Positions 55,324-64,000 of a stretch of DNA of 64,000 nucleotides are shown one piece after another. A program made the position numbers and the translations under genes. Origin of the DNA: Shewanella sp. OPT22 (GTDB lineage Bacteria; Pseudomonadota; Gammaproteobacteria; Enterobacterales; Shewanellaceae). The notes under the pieces were generated by a model. The model worked only from the letters and a program-made list of their open reading frames with translations. It was not told where the DNA came from and did not search any database. Position 1 is the first letter of the stretch, and every line of letters starts with the position of its first letter. The DNA lies in NCBI RefSeq assembly GCF_004168585.1, contig NZ_PGVH01000056.1:62001-126000 (forward strand), given 5' to 3'.

Positions 55324-55439
55324 AAGGGGTGTTCAAGCATATTCAATTTGAGCAGCATTATAGCGGATATGACGAGCATTGACGCCCAATATCTAGTTAT
55401 TTTATTTATATTTTTATATTTACAGAACGCTCGGTTTGT

Positions 55440-57125
55440 TTATCTCACATGGGAAATGATTGATCTGTCCGCATCGCTCACTTGCTTAGAACGCTCTCTA
55501 ATTCTTATTGGTTCGTATTTAATCATTTCATATAGAGATAGCTCATAATCAATGTCATCAGAGGAATTTACAAGCTTAGTTCTTGCTCTTTGAAGGATAA
55601 GATTCGGTTGCTTCGGCCTCCCGTCATCTTCTCTTGTTCCTCTAGATTTCATATCACTTGATAACTTGAAACTGACACTCGAACGAGGTGGAACCGATGG
55701 ACCATTCGGAGTTGGCTCTACCTCAAAATTTTCTCTTAGGGGTTCTATCACAATAGACTCAAAATTGGCGGAAAAGAATTTATCTAAACTTGAGTCCTCA
55801 CTTGTAATTAACTTGCAATCGGTATTATTAAAACTCTCTAATTTTAGATTTTTAACGCCAGTAAATTCCACATCATCTAGTTTAGTATTATCAAAATAAA
55901 CAGATTCCATATCACAATTTTTGAAAGAGCACTTATCTAATTTACAGTTTTTAAATATAACGTTTTCTAACTCTGCCCCTTCAAAATTGACCTCACTTAA
56001 ATCCAAGTTTTCAAATTCAACGTTATTCAATTTCACTGAGTTTAAAGCCATGTCTTGGAACAAACCACATTTTACACCGTTAAATTTACATCGTTCAAAT
56101 TGCAAATTAACCTGGTTACAACCAACAAATGTGGCACCAGAAAAATCAATATCCCTGAACTGCACGTTTTCAAAGCTACATTTGCTGAACTTTGCGTCAA
56201 CAACATTGCTATTTTCCCATTCAATATCAGTAAAACGCCCATTTACATATGTACTATTGTTCGCACTAGTCTTAGTTAGCTTTAAAGCATTAAAAGTAAA
56301 GTTAGACATTAAAGCACTATCAAAACAGCACTTTGTTATCGTGCATTGAGAATCTCTGCCATCGATTATTATATGCGTCAACATCGCTGATTCTAGTGAC
56401 ACTTCAATCCATTCGGGAGTTAACACAGTAAAATCAAGGCAGCTTACTTTACTAAGATTTACTTTATAAAATAGAGAGTTTTCAGAATAGAATGTTCTTG
56501 GGGTTAATCTAATCCATTCAGACTCGGAAATCGTGGACTTCAAAACTTTAAAGTCCTTTGCTGAACATTTCGTTAAAATAAGCTTTTCTACTGAAGAGTC
56601 ACTAACTGACACGTGCCCAAACGATTGTTTTTCGGCGCTTATATTTTTCATACTCTGCAGTTGCCTAAACTGCACATTTGATAAGTCGAACTCTGAAAGT
56701 TTAAGATTGTTTATCTTTCTTACGCTTTTTTTTACATTTTCGAGTTGAAAGTCTTTTAATATTCTTTTCGCTAATTCAGGTGCCCTTTCGTCACTATAAG
56801 TTTGCTCTATAAACACGTCAGCACAATCTTGATGACGAAATATTTTATAGGAAACAGATCCTGAAGCCTCGTTAACAAAAAGGACGCATTGCATGTTTGA
56901 ATCACTATGAGTTGAACTCTGCAAGCTTAAAAATGCTTCAATTTTATTTTTTAGTAATTGCAAACCGCCTGTTTCTTTTAGCTTTTCAGCAAAGCAACAC
57001 CACTCTTTATTGGCAATAAAACAAGAGATGCTGGGCTTTTCATTTGAGTGTTCGAGCTTATGACACTCTATAGAGTTCAAGTCTAATTTATGAGTACAGT
57101 TACCATCATGAACGAGTAAAAGCAT
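55440..57125 (-). CDS. Long pentapeptide-repeat protein, candidate effector
   Basis: A 561-residue protein without a signal peptide. Residues about 1-140 are a non-repeat domain, rich in cysteine (CHKLEHSNEKPSISCF). Residues about 140-460 contain pentapeptide-type repeats, strongest at 300-440 (VDAKFSKCSFENVQFRDIDF, VIFKNCKLDKCSFKNC), which fold as a right-handed beta-helix. The C-terminal 100 residues are polar and low in order. This three-part build is seen in secreted effectors such as PipB, but also in cytosolic proteins. The ribosome binding site before ATG 57125 is weak. No neighbour gives a pathway. Confidence 0.72.
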   Translation of the reverse strand: MLLLVHDGNCTHKLDLNSIECHKLEHSNEKPSISCFIANKEWCCFAEKLKETGGLQLLKNKIEAFLSLQSSTHSDSNMQCVLFVNEASGSVSYKIFRHQDCADVFIEQTYSDERAPELAKRILKDFQLENVKKSVRKINNLKLSEFDLSNVQFRQLQSMKNISAEKQSFGHVSVSDSSVEKLILTKCSAKDFKVLKSTISESEWIRLTPRTFYSENSLFYKVNLSKVSCLDFTVLTPEWIEVSLESAMLTHIIIDGRDSQCTITKCCFDSALMSNFTFNALKLTKTSANNSTYVNGRFTDIEWENSNVVDAKFSKCSFENVQFRDIDFSGATFVGCNQVNLQFERCKFNGVKCGLFQDMALNSVKLNNVEFENLDLSEVNFEGAELENVIFKNCKLDKCSFKNCDMESVYFDNTKLDDVEFTGVKNLKLESFNNTDCKLITSEDSSLDKFFSANFESIVIEPLRENFEVEPTPNGPSVPPRSSVSFKLSSDMKSRGTREDDGRPKQPNLILQRARTKLVNSSDDIDYELSLYEMIKYEPIRIRERSKQVSDADRSIISHVR

Positions 57126-57312
57126 TTAATATATGATTTATAAGAGTTTAAATATATATTTAACACATTACAGGTTCGGTATTGTAAATTAAAGAACATG
57201 AACAAAATGTAATCTAGTCTCAAAAGCTTGTTAACTCAGTTACATATTTTTGCAATTCTCATTTTGCTTTTTATTTCACTCAAACGTAGGCTGGCAGCAA
57301 AAGGAGAATACA

Positions 57313-58812
57313 ATGAACAACAGAACCTCAATAGCCTTTGCCATCTCGTTTGGAATCGCTTTATTTACTAGCCCTATTGGCTTAGCGTCCACAAAACCAG
57401 AAAACACAGTTGCCCAACCCGAAGTTTTTAGCAGTACTTCATCAATAAAAGTTAACGGAGATAAAGTTTCATACAAAACGATTGCTGGCGGCACCCTTCT
57501 TAAAAATGATAAGCAAGAAGCGGTCGCCAATATGTTTTCAACAACGTATTTGCGAACTGACGTAAAAAAGGCAGGAAAGCGACCAGTGACATTTGTCTTT
57601 AACGGTGGCCCGGGCTCTGCTTCTATTTGGTTACATCTTGGCATATACGGCCCAAAACGAGTTGAAGTACCTGCTGGTGCTAAAGACGATGGTGCGGCAC
57701 CATACACACTCGTTGATAATAAATACTCATTACTGGATGTAACAGATTTAGTTTTTATTGATCCTATTGGCACTGGTGTAAGCCATGTCGTAGGTAAAGG
57801 TAAAAACGAAGACTTTTGGGGCGTAAAACAAGATGCAAAATCTATATCTCAATTCATTAAGTTATGGCTAACAAAACATAACCGCTGGAACTCTCCCAAA
57901 TACCTTTCTGGTGAAAGCTACGGTACAACTCGTGCAGCGGCGGTTACTCAAGAGCTTCAGGGTGGTTGGACAGATGTATCATTAAATGGTGTTATGTTAA
58001 TTTCGTCCATCCTTGATTTTACTCATGCCCGCTATCAACCTGGTAATAATCAGCCTTACCTTGGTTTTTTACCTACCATGGCTGCGACGGCCTTTTATCA
58101 CGACAAAGTTTCAAAAGAAGATAAAGCGCTGGGATTAAAAGCGTTTGTTGAACAGTCTCGTCAGTTTGCTCTTAATGAATATGCAACTGCACTCGTGAAA
58201 GGAAACCGCTTACCTGCTAATGAAAAAGCACAAGTTACAAAGAAGCTCGCTCGCTTCACAGGTTTAAAAGAATCGTACCTGAATGCAGTGAACCTACGAG
58301 TTAATGCCTTTCGTTATGAAAAAGAGCTGTTAAGAGATCAACATAAAACCGTTGGCCGTTTAGACAGTCGTTTTATCGGCAACGATTACGATTCTGGCGG
58401 AGAGCGTTTTGATGCAGACCCTTCGGGGTACGGTATCGATGGTGCTTATACTGCGGCGATTAACCACTACTTAGCAAACGATTTAAACGTTAAATTAGAG
58501 CGTCCTTTTACCGTACTTTCAAGTGATGTTTTTCGTAATTGGGATTGGAAGATCGGAAGAAGCATGAGCTTTGTTAATGTTGCACCTTATCTTGGTAAAG
58601 CCCAACGGGAGAACAGCCAATTTAAGATTTTTGTTGCTAACGGTTATTACGACTTTGCAACGCCATTTTTTGCGACTGAAAATACAATCGCTGACAATGG
58701 CATCGACCCAAGTCGTGTTGAGATGAAGTACTACGAAGCTGGCCATATGATGTACATCGAACCATCAGAATTAAAACAGCTTTCTGAAGACTTACGCGCT
58801 TTCTACAAGTAG
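57313..58812 (+). CDS. S10-like serine carboxypeptidase, paralogue 1
   Basis: A 499-residue secreted or periplasmic protein. Start at ATG 57313 (MNNRTSIAFAI), with AAAGGAG before it; the frame is open upstream without a site. After a signal peptide (to about GLAST) comes an S10 alpha/beta hydrolase: oxyanion loop FNGGPGSASIW, nucleophile Ser202 in SGESYGTTRAA, acid Asp447 in YYDFATPFF and His478 in EAGHMMYIEP. It should release C-terminal residues from peptides. The next gene is a close paralogue in the same direction. Confidence 0.9.
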   Translation: MNNRTSIAFAISFGIALFTSPIGLASTKPENTVAQPEVFSSTSSIKVNGDKVSYKTIAGGTLLKNDKQEAVANMFSTTYLRTDVKKAGKRPVTFVFNGGPGSASIWLHLGIYGPKRVEVPAGAKDDGAAPYTLVDNKYSLLDVTDLVFIDPIGTGVSHVVGKGKNEDFWGVKQDAKSISQFIKLWLTKHNRWNSPKYLSGESYGTTRAAAVTQELQGGWTDVSLNGVMLISSILDFTHARYQPGNNQPYLGFLPTMAATAFYHDKVSKEDKALGLKAFVEQSRQFALNEYATALVKGNRLPANEKAQVTKKLARFTGLKESYLNAVNLRVNAFRYEKELLRDQHKTVGRLDSRFIGNDYDSGGERFDADPSGYGIDGAYTAAINHYLANDLNVKLERPFTVLSSDVFRNWDWKIGRSMSFVNVAPYLGKAQRENSQFKIFVANGYYDFATPFFATENTIADNGIDPSRVEMKYYEAGHMMYIEPSELKQLSEDLRAFYK

Positions 58813-58900
58813 AAAGAGTTATTCCTCAGGGCTTATAGAGTCTATTGATTTTTCGTGATTGTTTTTGCAGCGATAAATTCACGCTGTCTTCGATACTTTT

Positions 58901-58939
58901 GAGTGTTTATCTGTTCATGGCGTGAACAGGTAAACGCTC
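58901..58939. repeat. Hairpin between the two S10 genes
   Basis: GAGTGTTTATCTGTTCA pairs with TGAACAGGTAAACGCTC with two G-T type mismatches and a 5-base loop. It lies in the 278-base gap and could terminate or protect the first transcript. Otherwise the gap holds no feature I can support. Confidence 0.6.
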
Positions 58940-59090
58940 AAATAGCACAAATTTCATAACGGAAGATCAACAGCCCCTTGCTTAACGTTCTAAAAAAACA
59001 CCCTTATTTCCAATTTCAGTTATATTAATTTCTTATTTCTACTTTGAGTTTTCCCAGCTTAGAACCTAGTCTGAGTGTGCGGAGAACTTT

Positions 59091-60596
59091 ATGACTACAC
59101 GTAAATTAACTGCACTAATTGCACTGTTTATCTTGCTTGTTTCACCCATTTCTTTTGCACATGACAAACCTGAGGTTAAATCGCCAATTGCGAGCCCTGT
59201 CATGGTAACAACTCAACACTCAGCAAAAATACATGGTAAAAAAGTAGAGTACAAAGCCATAGCAGGTGGCACGATTTTAAAAAACGACAAGTTAGAACCT
59301 GTCGCAAATCTATTTTCCACAACCTACCTTCGAACGAATATAAAAAACAAATCAAACCGTCCAGTAACCTTTATTTTTAATGGTGGGCCTGGTTCTGCTT
59401 CCCTCTGGTTACACATGGGATTATTTGGCCCCAAACGAGTTGTTTTACCTGCTGGAGGGAAAAATGCAGGGGCTGCCCCCTTTCAAATGGTCGACAATCA
59501 ATATTCATTATTAGACATGACCGATATGGTGTTTATCGATCCCATTGGCACAGGAGTAAGCCACGTTGTCGGCAAAGGGAAAAGTGAGGATTATTGGGGA
59601 CTTCAACAAGATGCGACATCGGTAGCTAAATTTATAAAACAATGGCTTACTCAAAACAATCGTTGGAACTCACCAAAATATCTTGCAGGTGAGAGTTACG
59701 GAACAACTCGTGCAGCCGCAGTCACTCAAGCGCTCCAAGGTGGCTGGCAAGGTGTCACTTTAAATGGTGTTACATTATTATCAACCGTTTTAGATTTTAA
59801 TCAGCTCCTCTATCAACCCGGTAATAATCGACCATACATCAATTACCTGCCATCTATGGCCGCAGCCGCATTTTATCATGACAAAATATCACCAGAGGAT
59901 AAAGCTCTTGGTTTAACAACATTTGTCGAACAAGCTCGTCAGTTTGCGTTAAACGGTTATGCACTCGCATTGATGCAAGGAAGCCGTTTAAAAGCAGGTA
60001 AAAGACGACATATTATCACTCAATTAGCTCGTTTTACTGGCCTTAAAGAAAACTATATTGATGCTGTTAATCTACGAATAAGTGCTGACCGCTTTGAAAA
60101 AGAATTGCTTAGAGACCAACGAAAAACAGTGGGTCGATTTGATAGTAGATTTTTAGGACAAGATTATGATGCTGGCGGTGAAACCTTTGACAACGATCCT
60201 TCAGCTTACGGTCTAGTAGGCGCATTTACTGCCGCTTACAATTATTACTTAACGAATAATTTAAAAGTAAAATTAAAAAGACCATTTGTGGTTATTTCTG
60301 AAAAAGCCAATATTCAATGGCAATGGCAGAACCCGAATAATCCGATACAAAACGTAAATGTAGCGCCTTACCTCGGAAAAGCACAAAGGGAAAACCGTCA
60401 ATTTAAGCTGTTTATAGGAAACGGCTATTACGACTTTGCAACACCTTTTTTCGGCACCGAAAATACCATTGCCGATAATGGTATTGATATGAGCAGAGTC
60501 GAAATGAAATATTACAAAGCTGGGCACATGATGTACATCAATCAGCCATCACTCATCCAACTCACCAAAGATTTAAGAGCATTTTACAAAAAATAA
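59091..60596 (+). CDS. S10-like serine carboxypeptidase, paralogue 2
   Basis: A 501-residue protein with a signal peptide (cleavage near SFAHD). It has the same order of motifs as paralogue 1: FNGGPGSASLW, Ser202 in AGESYGTTRAA, Asp448 in YYDFATPFF, His479 in KAGHMMYINQ. The two are alike along their whole length, so tandem duplication is clear. Differences cluster in the N-terminus and in the segment around residues 395-425, which could change substrate choice. Its transcript probably starts in the preceding gap. Confidence 0.9.
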   Translation: MTTRKLTALIALFILLVSPISFAHDKPEVKSPIASPVMVTTQHSAKIHGKKVEYKAIAGGTILKNDKLEPVANLFSTTYLRTNIKNKSNRPVTFIFNGGPGSASLWLHMGLFGPKRVVLPAGGKNAGAAPFQMVDNQYSLLDMTDMVFIDPIGTGVSHVVGKGKSEDYWGLQQDATSVAKFIKQWLTQNNRWNSPKYLAGESYGTTRAAAVTQALQGGWQGVTLNGVTLLSTVLDFNQLLYQPGNNRPYINYLPSMAAAAFYHDKISPEDKALGLTTFVEQARQFALNGYALALMQGSRLKAGKRRHIITQLARFTGLKENYIDAVNLRISADRFEKELLRDQRKTVGRFDSRFLGQDYDAGGETFDNDPSAYGLVGAFTAAYNYYLTNNLKVKLKRPFVVISEKANIQWQWQNPNNPIQNVNVAPYLGKAQRENRQFKLFIGNGYYDFATPFFGTENTIADNGIDMSRVEMKYYKAGHMMYINQPSLIQLTKDLRAFYKK

Positions 60597-60603
60597 TTTT
60601 AAC

Positions 60604-60643
60604 GGCCTTCATTTGCATTATTCTCTCATAGCAAATGAAGGTC
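60604..60643 (+). terminator. Hairpin after S10 paralogue 2
   Basis: GGCCTTCATTTGC pairs with GCAAATGAAGGTC with one mismatch and a 14-base loop. A short T-rich stretch (TACTTGTTATAAT) follows. Confidence 0.65.
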
Positions 60644-60689
60644 TACTTGTTATAATCGACTTTTCTAAAAACAAGTAATTATCTTTTCT

Positions 60690-61310
60690 ATGTCATTTAC
60701 AGTTTGGCTCGGGCTTCTAGCCATTTGTTGTTTGGGAGCAATGTCTCCTGGACCTTCTTTAGCAATGGTCATTCGACACACCGTTGGTGGCAGTCGTTTA
60801 CACGGTATTGTTTGTGCTTGGGCGCATTCGATAGGGATCGGTTTCTATGCACTGCTAACCCTATTTGGTTTAGCTATCGTTTTAAAGCATTCTCCTTTTA
60901 TCTTTAACAGCATTGCTATCGTCGGTGCGGTGTATTTAGCTTGGATGGGGGTTAAAGCCATTCAATCTAAAGGCGGCATGCAACAAAAGTTGGCTGGAGG
61001 GAGCAAAGCAAGCTTGTGGCAAGCCGCTCGAGACGGTTTAGCAATATCCTTATTTAATCCTAAGATCTTATTATTCTTTTTAGCACTGTTTAGTCAATTC
61101 GTTCGAGATGCCAGTGACCATACAGGGCAAGCTCTCATTGTATTAACACCTTTAGTCACGGATGGACTTTGGTACACCATTATTGCTGTCGTGCTATCAC
61201 ACTCTGCTGTATTACCTAAATTACAAGCCAAAGCTTCACTCATTGATAAGCTTTCAGGTCTCGTTTTGTTAGCACTTGCAGCCCGTGTGATTCTAACTTT
61301 GGAGTTTTAA
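60690..61310 (+). CDS. LysE/RhtB-family amino-acid exporter
   Basis: A 206-residue inner-membrane protein with about six helices. Family motifs are [21 protein letters not shown] at the N-terminus, [13 protein letters not shown], and FLLF-type [18 protein letters not shown]. Such proteins export amino acids or related metabolites; the substrate is not predictable. The ung start lies 2 bases after its stop, so they are co-transcribed. Confidence 0.9.
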   Translation: MSFTVWLGLLAICCLGAMSPGPSLAMVIRHTVGGSRLHGIVCAWAHSIGIGFYALLTLFGLAIVLKHSPFIFNSIAIVGAVYLAWMGVKAIQSKGGMQQKLAGGSKASLWQAARDGLAISLFNPKILLFFLALFSQFVRDASDHTGQALIVLTPLVTDGLWYTIIAVVLSHSAVLPKLQAKASLIDKLSGLVLLALAARVILTLEF

Positions 61311-61312
61311 TC

Positions 61313-61978
61313 ATGCCTACAAACTCGTGGAAGCCTTTCATTCAACACGAAGCTGAGCAACCGTATTACCAAGAACTACAGCAGTTCTTACAACAAGAGC
61401 ATTCAGCAGGAAAAGTCATTTTCCCACCACAAGATGATGTGTTCAGTGCATTTAAATTAACAGCACTAGAACAGGTAAAGGTGGTGATCTTCGGGCAAGA
61501 TCCCTATCACGGCCCGGATCAAGCGCATGGCCTGTGCTTTTCTGTAAATAAAGGTGTAAAAACACCGCCATCTTTAGTGAACATTTACAAGGAACTCTCA
61601 ACAGATATTCAAGACTTTGAGATCCCGGATCACGGTGACTTACGCCCTTGGGCTGAACAAGGCGTAATGATGTTGAATACCGTTTTGACCGTTGAGCAAG
61701 GCAAAGCACACGCTCATGCGGGCAAAGGCTGGGAAATTTTCACAGATAGAGCATTAGAAATGCTTAACCAACAGCAGCATCAGATTGTATTTTTGCTCTG
61801 GGGCAGCCATGCCATTAAAAAGGCTGCGAAGATCACCAATCCCGTGCATAAAATACTGCAAGGTCCACACCCTTCCCCACTGTCTGCCTATCGTGGCTTT
61901 TTTGGTTGTCGTCACTTTTCACAAGCCAATCAATTACTCATAGAAGCAGGGCAACAACCGATAAACTGGCAAGTTTAA
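61313..61978 (+). CDS. ung: Uracil-DNA glycosylase
   Basis: Removes uracil from DNA in base-excision repair. The catalytic water-activating Asp63 is in GQDPYHGP, the uracil pocket is in LLWGSHA, and the DNA-contact loop is [17 protein letters not shown]. Length 221 residues, near E. coli Ung (229). It follows the LysE gene after 2 bases. Confidence 0.97.
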   Translation: MPTNSWKPFIQHEAEQPYYQELQQFLQQEHSAGKVIFPPQDDVFSAFKLTALEQVKVVIFGQDPYHGPDQAHGLCFSVNKGVKTPPSLVNIYKELSTDIQDFEIPDHGDLRPWAEQGVMMLNTVLTVEQGKAHAHAGKGWEIFTDRALEMLNQQQHQIVFLLWGSHAIKKAAKITNPVHKILQGPHPSPLSAYRGFFGCRHFSQANQLLIEAGQQPINWQV

Positions 61979-61993
61979 ATTTATATTGACACG

Positions 61994-62026
61994 AAAAGGC
62001 AAACGAGACACATCGCTTGCCTTTTA
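61994..62026. terminator. Bidirectional terminator between ung and the lipase-like gene
   Basis: AAAAGGCAA-CGA pairs with TCG-TTGCCTTTT with small bulges. The minus-strand stop codon lies in the right arm. Confidence 0.75.
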
Positions 62027-64000
62027 ATCACAATGTTCTCCCAATTTGCCACCTAACGCTCTCACTCTTGGTTCTTTTCCTTTAGCAATATCATCTAAAA
62101 AACACTGTGCTTGATGTTTTAATTCTGAATACTGAAAAAACACATAATGGCCTGATTTATTTTTGTCTTCGGGTAAACGTATTTCAATGTTAGTTTCTCC
62201 ATCACTCATGTTAGCTTCAACAGGCAAAGATGTGATACTTCCTCCATAGTGATTTATCGTTGGCGAATATCGATTCGATTCGGATAGCCCTGAAATATCC
62301 TGGCCACCTAAGTCAGGTCTCAATGCTCGTAAATATTTTTTCTGTGCATCCATTTGTACATTATCATCATAGAAACCGTTAAAACTTAACGTACTTGGTA
62401 ATGCACCATACTTTTCTGGTTGTTGCCTTTTATCTGCAAGACCATATACAAAATCAGCACTACTCATCACACTGGAACTCAATGCATACAAAGGGTGAAA
62501 AGGATTATTCGTAACCGCACTCGATTTTGTCCAAAAGAACATAGGTGCTAATTTTTCACCGAGCTCTTTTTGGCCTGATGTAGCTGCATACCCCATTGCG
62601 GTAGTTAATCCGACACTACCAACACCTGAAGGGATATAAGCACTGAATGGTTTAGGATCAGCAGCTACTTCCATTCCAGAGATAAAGGAACCCAACGATT
62701 GACCTTGAGCAACTTGCTTATCTGAGTCAAAGAATACGTTATTGGCATACTTCGAAGCATCATTCTTTCCACAAATATTAGATGGGATTGTCAGCTGACT
62801 TACCATCCGATGGAATAGAATTTGTTCCATCATCATTTGATTTAAATTATCTCGCATCGCCCTTGGGTTGAGAATATTGTATGTCGCAAGATTTAGCGTA
62901 AGACCAGAAAAATGTTTCAGTACTTTGTTGATAATTGGACGACTTGCTTGATCATCAGCCCCCATATGTCCCCCCATTGAAGCTGTGGCCCAATCCGCCA
63001 GTCCAGCAATTTGAGCAACATTACCTTCTCGAGTTAACTTACCTTCTTTATTTGTGTAGCCACGTTTGAATACCTGTGCAGCCTCTCCACCAGTACCATG
63101 ATCATAAAATACAATTGGATACCCTGATTCTGGCATCTCAGACTTTGGAAGTGTGATGTAAAAAGGAGTTTGACGATAATGATCAATAACGGGTTTACCG
63201 TCACGATCAAATTTTATTGTTCCGCCATTGAGCGCTAACACATAAGGAAATAGACCGCTTTGGAATTCAGGAACATTCCACGTTCCTTTTAAAATACAAA
63301 CGTTATCCGTATTCTTTACAAAAGATAAGTTGCCATTGGGTTTTGGCGATGATAGCTCACTGACTTGCTTAGCTAGACTTCTCATTTTGGATGCTGGATC
63401 GCCAGTTGTCCAAACCGTTGCCCCAAGAATGGTATCCAAACCAATAGATTTGTCTTTCAAATACTCAGCTAAAGCTCGATATGAATGGATAGCTTTAGCT
63501 GCTTTATCTTTATCGAGTGTTGTTAATTCAACTTTTGAAATTTTACCACTCAGAACATCTTGTAATAGTTGATTATGACTTACTTCATCATTGGTGTTGA
63601 TATCTGTTGTGATAATCAATGCATATTTTGTATTTGAAGATAGAAATTTCCCTGCGGGTAAAATTTGTAAAAGATTCTTAGGTCGGTAGGCATCTTTTTC
63701 AGTTGTTATTTCCACTTTAATGGGTGAATGAAGACCGAAATCCGGTGAGTTACTATCAATATTGATTAACTGCACGCTTGAATCACTTTTTAGACTGTCA
63801 TTTGCGTCTATAGGCAGTTGCAGTGAGTTCGATTCAACATCACCAAGGAGATGTAGATATATAGGCATATCTGGAGTAAAACCAAAATCGGCTTTATCGG
63901 CAGACTTTACATATTCTCGTACTATTGGGTTTAACTGCATTGGAAAGTCATCAAAGGACACATTGCTACCTTGACGATTAATGTCGTTTGGAAAACCTAC
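62024..64000 (-). CDS. Lipase-like alpha/beta hydrolase, N-terminus cut by the window edge
   Basis: The frame is open to the right edge of the window, so the true start is outside; the GTG at 63961 is only a possible internal codon. Upstream codons read VGFPNDINRQGS, like the FPND motif that opens Pla-1/cef or VolA-type bacterial lipases. The visible part has an N-terminal domain with a beta-sandwich look, then YDHGTGG (oxyanion loop), the nucleophile in GQSLGSF, and late NGFYDDNVQMDAQKKYLRAL and a histidine near the end (YVFFQYSELKHQAQCF). It is probably a surface lipoprotein or secreted esterase. At least 658 residues. It is convergent with ung. Confidence 0.75.
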   Translation of the reverse strand, partial: VGFPNDINRQGSNVSFDDFPMQLNPIVREYVKSADKADFGFTPDMPIYLHLLGDVESNSLQLPIDANDSLKSDSSVQLINIDSNSPDFGLHSPIKVEITTEKDAYRPKNLLQILPAGKFLSSNTKYALIITTDINTNDEVSHNQLLQDVLSGKISKVELTTLDKDKAAKAIHSYRALAEYLKDKSIGLDTILGATVWTTGDPASKMRSLAKQVSELSSPKPNGNLSFVKNTDNVCILKGTWNVPEFQSGLFPYVLALNGGTIKFDRDGKPVIDHYRQTPFYITLPKSEMPESGYPIVFYDHGTGGEAAQVFKRGYTNKEGKLTREGNVAQIAGLADWATASMGGHMGADDQASRPIINKVLKHFSGLTLNLATYNILNPRAMRDNLNQMMMEQILFHRMVSQLTIPSNICGKNDASKYANNVFFDSDKQVAQGQSLGSFISGMEVAADPKPFSAYIPSGVGSVGLTTAMGYAATSGQKELGEKLAPMFFWTKSSAVTNNPFHPLYALSSSVMSSADFVYGLADKRQQPEKYGALPSTLSFNGFYDDNVQMDAQKKYLRALRPDLGGQDISGLSESNRYSPTINHYGGSITSLPVEANMSDGETNIEIRLPEDKNKSGHYVFFQYSELKHQAQCFLDDIAKGKEPRVRALGGKLGEHCD

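Overview
The window is AT-rich, densely coded gammaproteobacterial chromosome. The order zinc-ribbon gene (ybeL type), leuS, lptE, holA, nadD, then rsfS, rlmH, mrdA, rodA, mltB, rlpA, dacA is the one I know from Shewanella and relatives. GlyGly-CTERM secreted proteases, large TonB receptors and a preTA pair also fit a marine Shewanellaceae-like host. Genes resembling type III effectors (a U-box-like protein and a long pentapeptide-repeat protein) would suit a host-associated member of that family. The genus is inference, not proof.

Layout. 1-3.4 kb: end of an unknown gene, then preT-preA (pyrimidine reduction), followed by a 195-bp MITE-like element. 3.4-8.8 kb: zinc-ribbon protein, leuS-lptE-holA-nadD. 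8.8-23.8 kb: accessory block lying between nadD and rsfS, which are adjacent in Shewanella. It holds an alpha/beta hydrolase, a GST with a cysteine-rich tail, a metallo-beta-lactamase-fold lipoprotein, a BlaI-type repressor with an amber-interrupted M56 antirepressor gene, a heavy-metal RND efflux operon with HupE-like, membrane-anchor and DUF6488 genes, an orphan curlin-repeat protein, and a Crp/Fnr regulator divergent from deoD. 23.9-30.8 kb: rsfS-rlmH-mrdA-rodA-mltB-rlpA and dacA (ribosome silencing, rRNA methylation, rod-shape wall synthesis). 30.9-32.9 kb: small lipoprotein, glutaredoxin-like protein, tRNA-Trp(CCA) and a U-box-like effector candidate. 33.2-35.5 kb: ahpC-ahpF. 35.8-49.2 kb: TonB receptor, a CadC-like membrane regulator with a beta-propeller, and two head-to-head subtilisin-family proteins, one of which has lost its catalytic residues. 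49.2-49.8 kb: a strong terminator, seven AACCTAA heptamers, a second inverted-repeat element and the second copy of the 195-bp element. 49.8-57.1 kb: YjfB-like protein, CBS-domain protein, queG, maeA, a DUF1456 gene and several orphans, ending with the pentapeptide-repeat protein. 57.3-64 kb: two tandem S10-like serine carboxypeptidases, a LysE exporter, ung, and a lipase-like protein cut by the window edge.

The clearest unusual points are: (1) a two-copy 195-bp mobile element with 6-bp target duplications; (2) a secreted pseudo-subtilisin divergent from an intact one; (3) a CCGAT-N5-ATCGG operator array linking a BlaI-type repressor to a metal-efflux operon whose antirepressor gene carries an in-frame TAG; (4) the U-box-like protein beside tRNA-Trp. 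No CRISPR array, rRNA, prophage or transposase gene was seen. All positions, repeats and motifs were read by eye; no database search was run.
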